Shown here: in pieces, positions 22,972-35,657 of the stretch
Layout: the number at the start of each line of letters is the position of its first letter
How positions within the stretch are numbered: the stretch's first letter is position 1
Origin: Rotaria sp. Silwood1
Lineage: Eukaryota; Rotifera; Eurotatoria; Philodinida; Philodinidae
DNA: 64,000 bases
Direction of reading: 5' to 3'
Assembly: GCA_905250075.1 (NCBI GenBank)
Contig: CAJNOP010000311.1
Span: 124,001-188,000, forward strand
The notes under the pieces: model-generated
The model's input: the letters and a program-made list of their open reading frames with translations, nothing else
Told to the model about the DNA's origin: nothing
Database searches by the model: none
Position numbers and translations under genes: made by a program

Positions 22972-23988
22972 ATGCAAGAACGTTCATATACATTACCAAT
23001 GTGTTCTGTCGGTCGTACATCACACGTTCCATCATCATTAGTAAATGTTTCAATTGATACTCATCCATCATTGCCAATCATGTCGAATGATATTGAAACT
23101 AATATTGAATCATCAACATCAACACCAGAATTAAATTTATTATTGGTATAAAACAACAAAGAAAATCTATTTATTTTAATTATTGCTATTTTGTTTTATT
23201 TTAATTAGGATAAATTAACTGAAATACTTCGATTTCGTTCGGGTTGCCGTCGACATTTTGGTGTAATACAACAACAACAACAACAACAAAAAGAAGTATC
23301 ATCACCATCATTATCAACAACAACAACAGCAACAACAACAAATTTAAAACGTTTACAATCGAGTAGTATTGAACCATTACATAATACTGTTGATGTATCG
23401 TCAATAACATTAAATAATTCATCAATATCAACAGGTCCATGGAAATCAACAAATATTCATCATAAATCATCAATATCAAATCGTTTTCAACATCATCATC
23501 ATAATAATAATAATAAATATCATATAAATTTATCAACAAATATAAATAATTTTGAAAAAAAACGTCGTCTACCAAGTTTATTACAACGTTTAATTGATGA
23601 AGGAAATTTAATAAAAGAAGCTGTACGTCGTCTTAAATCACAACGTTTTTCACATACATTTAAATTACCTGAAAAACAAAATCTTATTAATACACCATCG
23701 ACACCAACAATAAAATCATCTATTCAAACACAATCAAATATCATATCACGTTTAACACCATCATCATCAATAAATCTAACTATACCACAACAATTAAATG
23801 ATTCATCTCCAATACAAACAACATCATCACCAAATCGTAGTATATCATGGTTTTTATCATCGAGTGTATTTAGTGTAAATGCATCAACAACAAATCATAG
23901 TAGTGGAAGTGGATCACCACATCGTACATGTTATTCATCGAGTACATACGATCGAACACCTATGGAAGTTGGTATTCATGATGTATAA
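22972..23988 (+). CDS. Ser/Asn/Gln/His-rich protein, family not recognised
   Basis: Two exons, 22972-23145 and 23209-23988, joined in phase 0 across a 63-bp GT-AG intron, give 317 residues. Most of the protein is low complexity: an eight-Gln run coded by CAA repeats (about 23268-23291), Thr and Ser runs, HHHHNNNN (about 23491-23515) and long Ser/Thr/Pro stretches. One segment is different: KKRRLPSLLQRLIDEGNLIK followed by EAVRRLKSQRF (about 23558-23650), a basic patch then a charged amphipathic helix, which is probably the conserved functional core. There is no signal peptide, membrane helix or zinc-binding pattern. The composition suits a nuclear or scaffold regulator, but this is a guess. 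The antisense frame here is an artefact of CAA/TCA repeats. Confidence 0.75.
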
Positions 23989-25133
23989 AAATCGACTAAG
24001 TAACCAGGTGAAAAAATTTCAATGTTTGTTTGTTTCTCTCTTCTTATTATCAAAAAAAAAAGAAAAACGCAATATATCACTTGTTGTTTTATTTGTTAGT
24101 TTTCTTTTTTGTTTTTTGTTTACCTTAATGAGTAACAGACAATGTCTGTCAAGTATTTGTTTCGTTCTTCAATGCCCGGCATGTGTTCATTTCGTGTATT
24201 TGGCAATTGACTTCCCATCTTTTTTTTTCTCATATTGTCTTTACTAACCATTAATTGGTTTTTGTTTGTTTGTCAAACATATACATGATTATATAAAAAT
24301 CCCGCTGAGCGAATTTTCTCACCGGTTTCTTCTTCTCATTTATCAATTTTATTACAGAACATATATAAATATATATATGTATGTATACATTCCTTTTTCT
24401 TTTTCGTTTACTGTTGTATATAACATTGCAAATTATATCAGCATTTTGATTTTCTGTAATTGTTAATACTGTATCTGAGTTTTTGATAACAGTAAGTCAG
24501 TATTAACTTATCATCATTATCATCATGTATTTGTTTGCCATTATCTGTAATAATCGATTACATAACATAGAAATGAATGAACCGGTTTTCTTTTTGTCAT
24601 TATGAAAAAAAGTTAGTCACTTTCGATGTGTGCGCCTCTGTTTACTTCATATCTCAGGTATTGTTCGGGTTCTTTTTGTTAGCTTGCTTCTTATTAATAT
24701 TATTATTATTGTTTTTTTTGCTCTACTATTTTACTTGTTCTCATAAATAACTCTTTGTTTTCTTTTTTTTTCTTTTTGGTTTTTGGTACTATTTTATTTC
24801 TCGTTCATTTTTGCTTCCGTGCGAGTATAAACATAGAGTTCTGCTTTTTTTTTATTTGTGTGCAAGACTATATGTGTGTTGCATACTAGAAATCAAAGAA
24901 AATATATTTGAAAAATTTATTGACAAAGAAAATCATTAATATGTGGTTTTTTTTTATTATAATTAATTGGATTAGGATAGAAAAGAACTAAAAAGGAAAC
25001 GGATATTGACAATGATCACCACATATACCTACACATGCAATGTATTGTGTATGTGGATCATGTATATGCATTGTCGGTCGAATTAGATCAAAGAATAAAA
25101 TTAGACAGACAAATTGAACGAGAATAGAATAAA
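23989..25133. other. intergenic / 3' UTR, nothing coding
   Basis: T-rich, with TTTGTTTGTTTGTC-like words and several TGTGTG patches; it may be a long 3' UTR of the preceding gene. It lies tail-to-tail with the desaturase gene. Frames at 23879-24247 and 24266-24466 have no domain. Confidence 0.4.
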
Positions 25134-26371
25134 TCATGTGAACTTTGTCTTTGTATCCTCTGTTATATTCGATGAATGATTGACATCATTTGTATCAGGA
25201 CGATCATGATAACGAGTTCCACATATTAGATCCCATAGTGGCCAATATAGACCATAATTAAAATTATGTAAACGACCTTTACCTACATAGATAAAAAAAA
25301 AAAGAAAAATACAAAAGAATTTAATATGATTTCATTATCATAAGTAAATAGAAACATTACCTTTGTTATGATGAGCATAATGATGATTTAAATCTCCTAA
25401 ACGTCCATCATGAGCAGCAACTAAATACACAAAAAAAAAATCATTTAATTCAATAGATTAAATATAAATCGACTTACTAGCAAAGCATGAAGTAAATAAA
25501 CCAAAGAATGCTAAAGCAATAGGATGAACAGGCATAATAAGTGCTGTTAAATAATGACCCACCGGACCTTATTTTTGTATAACAAAGAAAAAAACATGAT
25601 ATTTTATTACTAGAAAGAAAAAAAAACATGTGTTATACCTTGTACAAGACCTTCTAATGGATGAACAGCATCTTGACAAAAAGCTGATGGATATTTAAAA
25701 GCATGATGAGTTGTATGAATTTTATCCCATAAATATTGTGATTCATGTAATGCACGATGTGTCCAATAAAACCATGAATCAAATATAAAACCATAGATAA
25801 GAGCATTAAAAATAAACCATACTAATGTATATTTATTATGAACAAAATAATTTGTTGTCCATAGATATGGTTCAATAAAATACATCCATCCTACAGCATA
25901 TGTTGTATTCCCTAACAGAAAAAAAAACGAGAAAAAATATTCTTTATTTGATTTGTTTTTACAGTTGTTTGAAAAAAGAAAATAATTGATTCATCGATAC
26001 ATACCAAACATAGCACCAATGCCTAATATTAATTCTTTTCGTACTTGTCTTTTTCGTTGTTGTCGTTGTTCATTAGTTAATAAATCTGATTTAAAACCTC
26101 GTGGATTTGTATATTCTAATATACCAGCTGTTAAAATATATTGTAATGTATAGGAAACAAATACAAATACATTAACAATAAGATAATCATTAAATGATGT
26201 CATATCAATTAAATGTTCCGATAAAACTTTATTCATTTTAATATAAGGCCAACATATTGCTGATATAAGGGATAAAAATGATAATAATGCTATTATACAT
26301 GATCCAATATTATCTTCAATAGCAGCTTTAAAATTTTGTCGATCCGGTGGAAAGTCTGTTATAGTTTTCAT
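25134..26371 (-). CDS. sterol desaturase / fatty acid hydroxylase family protein
   Basis: Membrane-bound di-iron oxygenase of the C5-sterol desaturase / C4-methyl sterol oxidase superfamily, acting on sterols or lipids in the ER. Five exons: 26371-26005, then about 25914-25638, 25568-25479, 25420-25361 and 25282-25134, all joined by short phase-1 introns. At least four hydrophobic segments are visible (IIALLSFLSLISAICWPYI; YLIVNVFVFVSYTLQYIL; LVWFIFNALIYGFIF; LIMPVHPIALAFFGLF). All three His clusters for iron are present: WTHRALHE (HX3H), HTTHHAF (HXXHH) and LNHHYAHHNKG (HHXXHH). Exact substrate cannot be told; the layout is nearest to lathosterol-oxidase-like proteins. The stop is TGA at 25136-25134. 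About 320 residues, normal for the family. Confidence 0.9.
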
Positions 26372-29271
26372 GATGATATGTAATAAGTAAAGATGTTACT
26401 AGATAAAATAGACAAAGTGCATATGATGATATATGACATTTCATATCGAAAGACTTAAGATAAATATTTAAATATGAATCAGAATTTAAGCATTTTTTTT
26501 TTCGACCAAAATATAAAATGAATCGAACCATATTTAAAACATATGACAAAAAAGAATGGAAGAACTATTACATTTACATGTTTTTTATTAGTATTTAATC
26601 GTTTGTTCTTTGTTTTTCGTTTTTTATTTGTTCACTTTCTATCAACTCTTAAATAATAGATAGAAATCGAAATGAAGACAAAGATAAATAAAGAATAACT
26701 AGAAATGATGAATAAGTTGTCATTTGCTTCTTTTAATTTGCTTATTGCGACTATATTTAACAATTCTTTAACACAATGTCGTACTCTTTAATTGATAATG
26801 ATCAAACATGCTGCTTTAAAAGGCGAGAATGAAGAAAGAAAAACAGAAACTCTGTTACGTATAATTTTCATTTAATTATATTTGAACTATAATGATGATT
26901 TACAAATATTATATTATTTCTTTTCAAAAATCTTTATCAGAATATTTTATGGAAATTTTCTCTTTTGGACAAGTGATTCAAAACTACAGGAGAGTACACA
27001 TCTATTTTTGGAAATACAGGTACATAGCAAAAGGTGCAATAACCTAAACTTCGGAATTGCTGATTCAATTTTACTTTGTCGATTCCATAAATATATTTTT
27101 ATTGTCTCACAAACAAGAAATTAATTATCTTCCATCTATAAGAATACTTTGTCAGAATTGTCATTATAAAAAGAAAAAGAAGCATTTCAACATTGACAAT
27201 GAAGTATGAGTTTGTTCTTTCATAGGACATGACTGATAATTAAAAAAGGAATGATGATATTTTGAATATTCAGCGAAAACAAGCAAAGAATACTCTCATT
27301 TATTGCTTATGAAAAATTTATTGAAATAAAATCAAGCTAAGTTTCAATATTTGTCAAACTAAAATTGAAGAATATTTCATTAATAAGCATAAATATTCTT
27401 TTACAGAATTCGTGTAACGAGAAACTTTTGTTCTCAAAGATAATTTCTTGAATATCACGCGCATTATTTGACGTCGAAAATGTTGATAGTATTGTGCTCA
27501 GGTGATATTTGTTTTATTAGTTTATCATTCACCACAAACTAAAAGTACTAAGATATATTGTAAGAAATAAATTCAAAATTTTCGTTTGTTTATTTGTATA
27601 TTTACTGCATTGTAATATAATCAACAGAGACAGCATTGAAGTTGTCTTCGTGGCTAAAGATAAAATTTATAATTACTTATCAGAAACATTTAACTAGATT
27701 TTTTTATAAGATTTTCATACTTTCTTTCAAAAAGAAAAAACAAAACAAAACAATTTTCTTTTACGAATGTGAAGTTATTTTCATTTATGTCAACACATAG
27801 TTTCATATTGAGTAGATCAAGTTTATGGTATGAGATCTATTCATTATGCAAACTACTTCAAACATTTTACATATTTTTTACTTGTTTTTCTTAGTCTTCA
27901 TATATTTACAGAGTCATCCTAGTATTTGAACCTTAATAATACCCAACAAACTTATATTATGTTATCTTTGTAAAAGAAAAGTTCATATTGTATTGTATGA
28001 GAACAGACAAATTCGCATGCAGATATTAAATCAGAACAATAGAAAATATTTTCGTCGAGACAAAAAGAAACACTGTATCCAATACTATCGAATACAATAA
28101 TTAATCAGTTGCAATTGTATGTGTATACACAAAGCAGAGATGTTCATTATAAGGCCGGTACAATAGATGTTTCAACAATATTACTGCAGCAATGGTATCT
28201 TTTTTTCTGAAGAATATTGAAAAAATATATGAGTCAATGAATATTATGGATTATGATAACAATTGTTCTAGTTCAATATAGTCACGAAAATGGATTGCCA
28301 GCAGGGACAAATATCTCTGGCACAAAAAAAAAATTTCTTTACATAAGTAGAAAATAAATTGATTGTTGACAATACATAGATATTGTCATTTTGAATTAAA
28401 AGAAATTAAAATGTACATTATTTTTGAAATCTCAGTATGTTATTATTTATAACTTTATGTCGAAATACTGTTCGTTATATATGTAGATATTTGCATTGAT
28501 GCAAACATTTTCTATTTTCTTGAGTTTATCATCGGAAGATTTTTTTTTTTTTTTGTTGACAGAAATATTTGGTTATCTCTCACGAGAATTATTAAAAAGA
28601 AGATTGTAATAAATGTTTTAAAAGAGTATTCATGTAAAAAGGACAGATCTGTTGGAAGTTCAATCAACGTGAAAAGACAAGAAAAAAAACATTATTTGAA
28701 CTAAGTATAAAATAAAAATCTTCAAGGTTATGTTTTCAATAATTTACCATTGCATTAGAATTTCGAATACAGGTTGAATCTACTAATCAATCTAATAATA
28801 TTTATTTTTATGGTGCGTAGTATCATAATGTTTCAGTCAAGCATGAAAATAGATGTCTGACTATATATTATGTATACTTCTACTCGTTACTAATTTCATT
28901 CATTTAATGTTTATCATCTACATAACAATGTGAATCTTCTTCCCATTTTTATCAGCAATGCAAAAATACTCACTTTAAATCTAATGTCTGTGATATTAGA
29001 TTTCCTTTTCATGATAATTCTTTGAAATATTTCCACGCCAACTATCTTGAATCAAGGGAAAAAAAGCGATTACAATAAAAAAATTCAATGTTGTATTGGT
29101 TTTTTTCTTTTCATACACAATAATTTCAGCTGTACGAATCGCTCGTCCTTAATTAATATTCATTGAAGCTTGAAACAACAAAATAGACACATATTTCTTC
29201 AGAAGTTTTTTTTTCGTACATAAATAAAACAAATATTGGTATAACAAAACTGAAAACTACCTTTTACATTA
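26372..29271. other. intergenic, nothing recognised
   Basis: AT-rich 2.9 kb. Frames at 26328-26549 and 26882-27124 have no domain. No tRNA, tandem repeat or terminal inverted repeat was found by eye. Confidence 0.4.
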
Positions 29272-29371
29272 NNNNNNNNNNNNNNNNNNNNNNNNNNNNN
29301 NNNNNNNNNNNNNNNNNNNNNNNNNNNNNNNNNNNNNNNNNNNNNNNNNNNNNNNNNNNNNNNNNNNNNNN
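29272..29371. other. assembly gap
   Basis: Exactly 100 N, likely a scaffold gap of unknown true size. It cuts the possible Rel-homology gene on its right side. Confidence 0.97.
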
Positions 29372-29634
29372 CGAATAGTCGGATATTGATAATTTGAATT
29401 ATTTATACTATGAAGAACACCTCGACGATTTTTATTATGTGTATAGTCGGAACGATAACGAAGTTTGGAAGTGTAGCATGGCTGTGCAATGATTTCCAGT
29501 GATTCAGGAGGAAGAGAAAGTCCAGTTGATATTGAATCGAATGGTACGAACACTAAATACTAAAATTAAAATATTTTAACAAGAAGAATTTATTCAAACA
29601 TACCAGTTGATGGATTTGGATAGTCGAAATTCAT
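29372..29634 (-). CDS. possible Rel-homology domain protein, 5' part only
   Basis: Two exons on the minus strand. The first starts MNFDYPNPST (ATG 29634-29632) and ends at a GTATGT donor. After a short intron the second, starting about 29553, reads VFVPFDSISTGLSLPPE, then LEIIAQPCYTSKLRYRSDY, then NKNRRGVLHSIN and YQYPTIR before the gap. The order 'hydrophobic-I-x-QP ... RYR ... G ... YPTI' resembles the opening strand and DNA-contact loop of Rel homology domains (NF-kB, Dorsal, NFAT). The Cys-Glu-Gly of the usual RxRYxCEG loop is replaced, so a divergent member or another fold is possible. An open stretch continues upstream of the ATG to about 29870 but looks like UTR or intron. Nothing left of the gap continues the domain. 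Confidence 0.4.
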
Positions 29635-31150
29635 GTTGAATATTTCCTCGGCTGTGTAGAAATTGTTAATGTAATTTAATGATTTAGATATATATTCTAA
29701 ACAAAAAAAAACAAGATATATTTTAGTTGTTAGACATTTGGGAATAATAATGTAGGATGAAGATTTCATTCGTGTTTTTTGAAATAATATGAAACCAAGA
29801 CAAGCTTTAAATACACCTGCTGAATCAAGTATGGGCAAAAACCTAGGAAATCGGAATTCCCATTGTGTCTTTTTTTTTCTCCTGTTCTGTTTCTTTTCAT
29901 TGGTCACGTGATGATTTCATAGTGGGAAAAAGTGTTTTATCTTCCCCATTTAGATTATATTTATAGGGCTGCTTGTAACTTCATTGACCAAGATCAGAGA
30001 ACCACCTAATGTAAGTTTTATAATTATTAATCAAAATCAAAGTTGTTAATTATTGACGAAATTAATGAAATCTCATATGAGCTCAAAGCCCAACGATCAA
30101 AAATTCATATTAAAATTAGTGAAAATAGAATTTTGAAGAAAACCAACAGCACAAGTATGAAAAGTAAGCAAAGTTTGAACTGGTATCTGATCATATTTGT
30201 TTTTATACTGCGATTCATTAATAAAATAACTATTTCGATGATATGTTTGTTTTTAGTTTTACTTTCATGTCTTACTGCACTTGTTGATCCATGTAAATGC
30301 TTGTCAATGGTTTTTCAAAAAGATAAGATAGATTTTAGAGGATGACTTGGATCAATATCTATTTCATGATATTTTCACGTACTTTCTTGTTCAAACAAGT
30401 TATCTTACGCAGACACTTCATCATATGGTCAATTAGAACAATGGTTTGAGCTTGTCATTATGAACTAAGGTCGATGATTTCAGTGCCCAGATCCATGAGT
30501 TTTCGACAAGTTATTGTCGAAAAACTGGAGAAAATCGTACCAATTTGGAAGTAGGAATTTAGTGATTGATTTATCTAGTTCCTGCTGAAACCTACCGTAA
30601 CCTGACAGAGTCCGCAACCGAATACGAACACTGAACTTGTGCTTTCAAATTCCTATCGTTTTTCAGCCGAAGACAGTGTCTTCTTTGCTAGTTTCCATCG
30701 GAAACCGATGCATCTGAGCGCTGGCATTATTTATTCCGGCCAAATACCTGCTTGGAAGTTTCTACGATTTTCTCGAGTTTCACAGCTGGAAACTATTCGT
30801 ATTTCTTTATCTAAGCATATTCATATATGATCAAACTTTTAGTAATAGATTTCATCAATTATATTACGCATTTAGAAATTTGTCACTTCAAGAAAAAGTA
30901 AACTATGTTTTTGTGACATTGCCTTCGAACAAAAATTTCAGTCACATGTAAGAAAAAGACTCTTTGCTTCATCTATGATCATATTTGTGCAGCACTTTGT
31001 TTTTCTGCATTCATGATTATTAGATAATTCTTTTATTCATAAACTTAACAATAATATTAAACAATATAATAATGAAAAATAAAAGATCTCTAGATCATAC
31101 AAATTTCTTTAATAAAACTCAAATCAATCAAGAAGCTAACAGTATTAAAA
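29635..31150. other. intergenic, nothing firmly supported
   Basis: The plus frame at 30043-30345 ends with a hydrophobic stretch and a Cys pair but lacks any sign of splicing or homology. A GC-richer patch at 30590-30800 has an open frame and a GTTTCC-ATC-GGAAAC hairpin; its origin is unclear and it may be an old element. Confidence 0.35.
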
Positions 31151-31350
31151 TATATAAAGGGTGTGTAATTAGTTCTGATCCCTTTCAAATCACATTCTTT
31201 TCTTATATGTTTTTTCAGTCAAATAGGTTGATATTTGCAGTATCTATACTAGACATCTCGATCTTTTCTACACTAGAACTTCAGCTTTCTACTTCTTATA
31301 GTCATAGTGATACCAGTAAAGTAAAATTAATCGGAATTTTTTGATTAATT
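31151..31350 (+). repeat. dispersed repeat, copy 1 (inverted relative to 31898-32097)
   Basis: About 200 bp that reappears in opposite orientation at 31898-32097 with roughly 85% matching bases by eye. Shared blocks include TTCTTTTCTTATATGTTTTT and TATACTAGACAT-TCGATCTT. Both start at an ATATAAAGGGTG word and end in GGAATTTTT. The similar conceptual translations are a by-product of nucleotide identity. Confidence 0.75.
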
Positions 31351-31897
31351 GTGAGAATTTTTATTCAGTTTTATTCAGGATATTAAATAAAAAAAACAAT
31401 GGTTTTAATGAGACTTACAAATCGAAATTGTCAAAACATAATAGAAAAAAAAAATGCGTCACTATTTACATATTTTTTTCCATCTTGATTTATCACTTGC
31501 TTTAATTGATTTGATCATTGTTTCATCATTCGCTCACTTCTTGTTGTGGTAAACATTTTCTGTTCTTAAACAACTTGACGTTCCAGTTCTGATTCATCTT
31601 CAAATCTATCTTCTCTCAATTTCTCTTTAATTGCATTTTAAACTGTCTCGAGTGACCAAATATCAGCAAAAATTTTGCATCAACAATTTCAGAATCAATA
31701 CGTCAGTCAAATCAAGATTCAATCGTATTCATCACAACTTTGATTTGATGTTTGCTAGTTTGATCGTGCAAATTTTTCACTGGCAATAAACATGTAGATA
31801 AATGACAGAACGCAGAAGTAATACGCAGAAAAATAAGTTACTTATATATGAAAGATTGATTAAATAGCAATAATATTTTTATTCGTGTTGTTTGTAA

Positions 31898-32097
31898 AAA
31901 TAAATCGAAAAATTCCAATCAATTTTAAATTACTGGTATCTCTCTGACTATAAGAAATAGAAAGCTGAAATTCTAGTGTAGAAAAGATCGATATGTCTAG
32001 TATAGATGCTGCAAATATCAATCTATTTGAATGAAAAAACATATAAGAAAAGAATATAACTTGAAAGAAATCAGAACTTATTAAGCACCCTTTATAT
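31898..32097 (-). repeat. dispersed repeat, copy 2 (inverted)
   Basis: Reverse-complement partner of 31151-31350. The two copies enclose about 550 bp of AT-rich spacer with no coding, so the pair (31151-32097) could be the long inverted ends of one fold-back element or two independent insertions. Confidence 0.75.
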
Positions 32098-34261
32098 CGT
32101 GTTCAGGAAGAAGTTCTCGACCATACGAGCACAGAAAGGTCATCGTCATGGCCTTGTGTTTATTTGTTCATTTGATGCAGAGGCAGTAGGAGCACCAATT
32201 GTTATCGACATTTTATTTTAGTTCATGTTGTGTGTTTTGTTTTAGCAATCAAAAAACTAAAATAAAATGACTTGAATTTATATAATAAGTTTGAGTTCTT
32301 TTCTATATGTTTCTATTTGTTTTCGATTGTTGTTGTCTTTGGATTTCTGTTCAGTTTTGATTTCACATAAGTGCTTCACTCGTTTTTTTTTATCAGCTGT
32401 TATCTACAGTGTTACAAGAAAACCAAGGAATGAAAAATAAAAAAATAATTCATAGCAATATAATTTCATACACCGCGTCACATTTCATTTTCTGTTATTA
32501 TGTCTAGAGATCTTTCTTCTTCTTTATGTTGTTGCCGGCATGATTATGAGTCAAGAAAGCACAGTAATGCTTACACTCTTTTGGTCATTATTTGTTAGTA
32601 AATGGAACGTTCACTTAAAGGTTTGGAAAAAAAATGGTATCGATCGGATCTCAATACTTTTACTACGCCCTTGAACGAAGCTTTTCTGAGTTTTTATTCT
32701 CGAGATAATCATGACAAATTTTGATGCGTACTTCAATAGAAACTGCATAAAACTACAGGAATGCTTCAGTTCGTACCATAGTTTTCTATCTGATGCACGT
32801 CTTATAATTCGAGAGGTGTAAGAAAAGTGAAACTACTCAGAAACTTTCCAGCTTCTGTTGATTATTCTCTCCGTATCATCGATTTCAAGTAACACGAAAA
32901 CACAATATTTATTATACTTTCCTTAAATAGTGCTCGTTCTCTTTGCATTTATTTCAATAATTTTTCTACTAAATTTTGAAGAAAATATTTTTAAAAGGTA
33001 AAAAAACCTAGTGTTGTACCTGAAATCAATTCTACTCGAAGATGACATTTGTCAAAATATGAAACTTTGAATTAAATAACATAAATATTCAAATATTGAC
33101 TGTAATCATGATATACATTGCCAATCTATATTTGAAAAATAGACTCTTTTTCTAATAGACATCGTTATTTAAGATCAATTCATGCTTGTTGTATATGTAT
33201 CTATCACATAGCTGAAGAATCATCATAAAAGAAAATTAACAGAAATGTAAGATGAATTCTTTGTGAATGTTCTAACAAATAGGAATGAATAAAAGAATAA
33301 ATAATTATTTTAAAAGTGATTTTTCAAAAGTCATCATCAACAACAAAATAAATATTATACGCAGAAAATCAGTGTTATCATACTGATAAATACAAATATT
33401 ATCAACGATATATATTCATGCATGCTTTGAACAAAATCATAAGTAGATTAGTGAAGTACAACAAATTAAAGCATTAGAATATTTATTGAGATTTATGAAT
33501 ATTTTCTGATTCAATATTCTTTGATTAAATCAAACAAATTTTTAAACCATTATGTAAGCACTACTGTATGAAAGCTAAATCGATGAAAACATATTTGCTC
33601 AATTGAATTAATCAAAACAAAAAGAAAAAAGTCATTTCTTATACATACAATTAATTTTTTTCTGTTTGATAATTTGTTCAAGAAAATCTTTCTTTGATTC
33701 ATAGTAATTATTAATTTTAATCAATCCGATAATATGAAGTTCATGAAGCTAATATATTACAAAATAATTTTAAACTTCTTTTAACATTTTTCATACAAAG
33801 AATTTATCCGAGACATTTGTCAAGATATATTATGATTTAGTAATAATAAAACTCTACTAAGTTATAATCAGGCTTCACTTCTTTTTTATTATGTGCTTTC
33901 AATTTCCAGGTTACCTTGAAAAAAAACTATTTTATAGTTAAGTGAAGATGCAATAATATCACGCGCGAAAATAATGTGTCACAGTATTTTTGATATGGAC
34001 ATATGGAAAAATCAATGAACCAAACTACGTTATTTTCTAAAGTCATGCATGCACAAGACAATGATCGTCATTGTGATGATGATCGTTGTAATGATTGACT
34101 TAACAAGAGACTCAGATATCTTGAAAACTATCAGCAAGCTTTTGTGTTCTTCATGGAGTGAAAATAATGATAATTGTACAAATGTTTTTCTTTTTATCGT
34201 TGGCTTTATGAATTGATTTATTATGATAAATTTTCAAATGATAGTTTAAAAGTTATCTACT
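32098..34261. other. intergenic, with one possible exon remnant
   Basis: At about 32103-32222 the plus strand reads FRKKFSTIRAQKGHRHGLVF then ICSFDAEAVGAPIVIDIL and a stop. It is protein-like but isolated, so perhaps gene debris. The rest is AT-rich and empty to my eye. Confidence 0.35.
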
Positions 34262-35030
34262 CTATTTTTTTTTGTTACAATGTTCAAACAAAACTTTTGA
34301 TTCAATTAAAACTTTGTTTCTCAATATAAAATGCTGAAAATCATTAAATATATTACGATTAATGTATTTTTCTAAAATAAATGAGAAGATTATTATTACA
34401 ACAGACATCAAGAGAGTTATTGTTAACGCTACAATATGCAGATTGCAATAATTAAAGAATCTTCTCATTTATATTTGACATTTATTCGTTGAGCAAGTAT
34501 TCAATGTAGATACATCTCGTTTCTATTGATGTATTTCCCTTGATTCCTTTTTTTTTAATTATTTTCTATGCCATATCAACAAAGAAAACAATATTGAAGA
34601 TTTCGTATTAAACAACAGTGACTATCTAATCTTCTTGTATGGACATGAAGGTTATCAAGCTTGATTTTGATAGAAATGTCAACTAATCTGTGTATTTTTT
34701 TTCTTTTGTATTAAAATTTTAACTTATTATACATTTAATATATTACTAGCAAACACATATAATTGAATTCATTCTCAACAACGATATGTAAATATGATAA
34801 ATTGAATAAATACTTCAGAATAAATATTGAAGATACTTGTAAACAATAAAATCCATTAGAATTCTAAAGAAGTTATTAATATAAATTTTCATATTTATTA
34901 TTTATTACTTACGCGTTGTTTTTTTTTCAATACCAATTAATTTAGCTGAAGTTGAACTAACATTTTCTGCTGTAAGATTAGCAGTTACTAAATATCGTTT
35001 TCTTTCTTCATCATCATACTGTGGAAACAT
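34262..35030 (-). CDS. candidate small single-pass membrane protein
   Basis: Two exons, 35030-34913 (MFPQYDDEERKRYLVTANLT ... KLIGIEKKTT, donor C|GTAAGT) and 34428-34262 (acceptor ATATTGTAG), whose phases fit exactly, giving 94 residues. The first exon is charged and free of low complexity. The second opens with a membrane helix, LTITLLMSVVIIIFSFILEKYI, followed by a 45-residue tail ending CNKKK. An AG lies two bases before the ATG, as at other gene starts here. The intron is 484 bp, long for this genome, and no family is recognised, so this is a prediction from splice signals and composition. It lies 628 bp downstream of SUCLA2 on the same strand. Confidence 0.45.
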
Positions 35031-35657
35031 TTCTGTCGATCTGAATCATTCAAAATATGCTTAAGCAACAACCCAATTTTCTTTTTTCTCAATATTAAAC
35101 TGTTTTTTTTTTTAATTTCTTAATTTTTCTATGTGTCGTTGCTGTTCAAATCATAAATATCAGTAAAACCTATTTGTTTTTTTTTGTTTGACTTCTAGTC
35201 GTACATACGTAAGACGGAAACACTTCTATGCAGTGAATAATTTTAAATATTTCATTATTTACTGTTGTTATCTTAATTGATTGTCGTGACTTGTTGAATA
35301 TTTTATGAAAATGAGTATTTTTATAGAAAAAATGGTTTATATTAGTTCAATTTCATCAGTTAAAGGGACGTCATCATTTCTGTTCTTTTATTATTATGGG
35401 TTTGATTGGTATTAATTGGAAAAAAAAATAGATAAATAATGACAAAAAAAAATCGCACAGCACATATACATATTGCGAGACAAAAACGACTGAATTTTAG
35501 ACATGTCTATACTAAGTTTAAATTAAAAAAATAAAAATAAAAATATTATTATTCATGGCGAGAATAAGTAATAATATGTGGAAAAGAAAATAATGGGAAA
35601 ATTGCTGAATTTTGTTTCGTTCATGAGAATAAGAAGATTAATCACCTGAAAAATGAA
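35031..35657. other. intergenic spacer downstream of SUCLA2
   Basis: AT-rich, probably the SUCLA2 3' UTR plus the promoter of the candidate small membrane protein. Nothing else seen. Confidence 0.4.

Noticed and set aside
23201..23575. A 124-residue antisense frame full of Leu, Tyr, Asp and Val runs.
   Set aside because: It is the complement of CAA, CAT and TCA repeats in the real plus-strand exon at 23209-23988.
31072..31344. Two similar conceptual proteins at 31072-31344 (+) and 31860-32042 (-), which could suggest a duplicated gene.
   Set aside because: The similarity follows from a 200-bp inverted nucleotide repeat; the frames have AT-rich noncoding composition, no start context and no domain.
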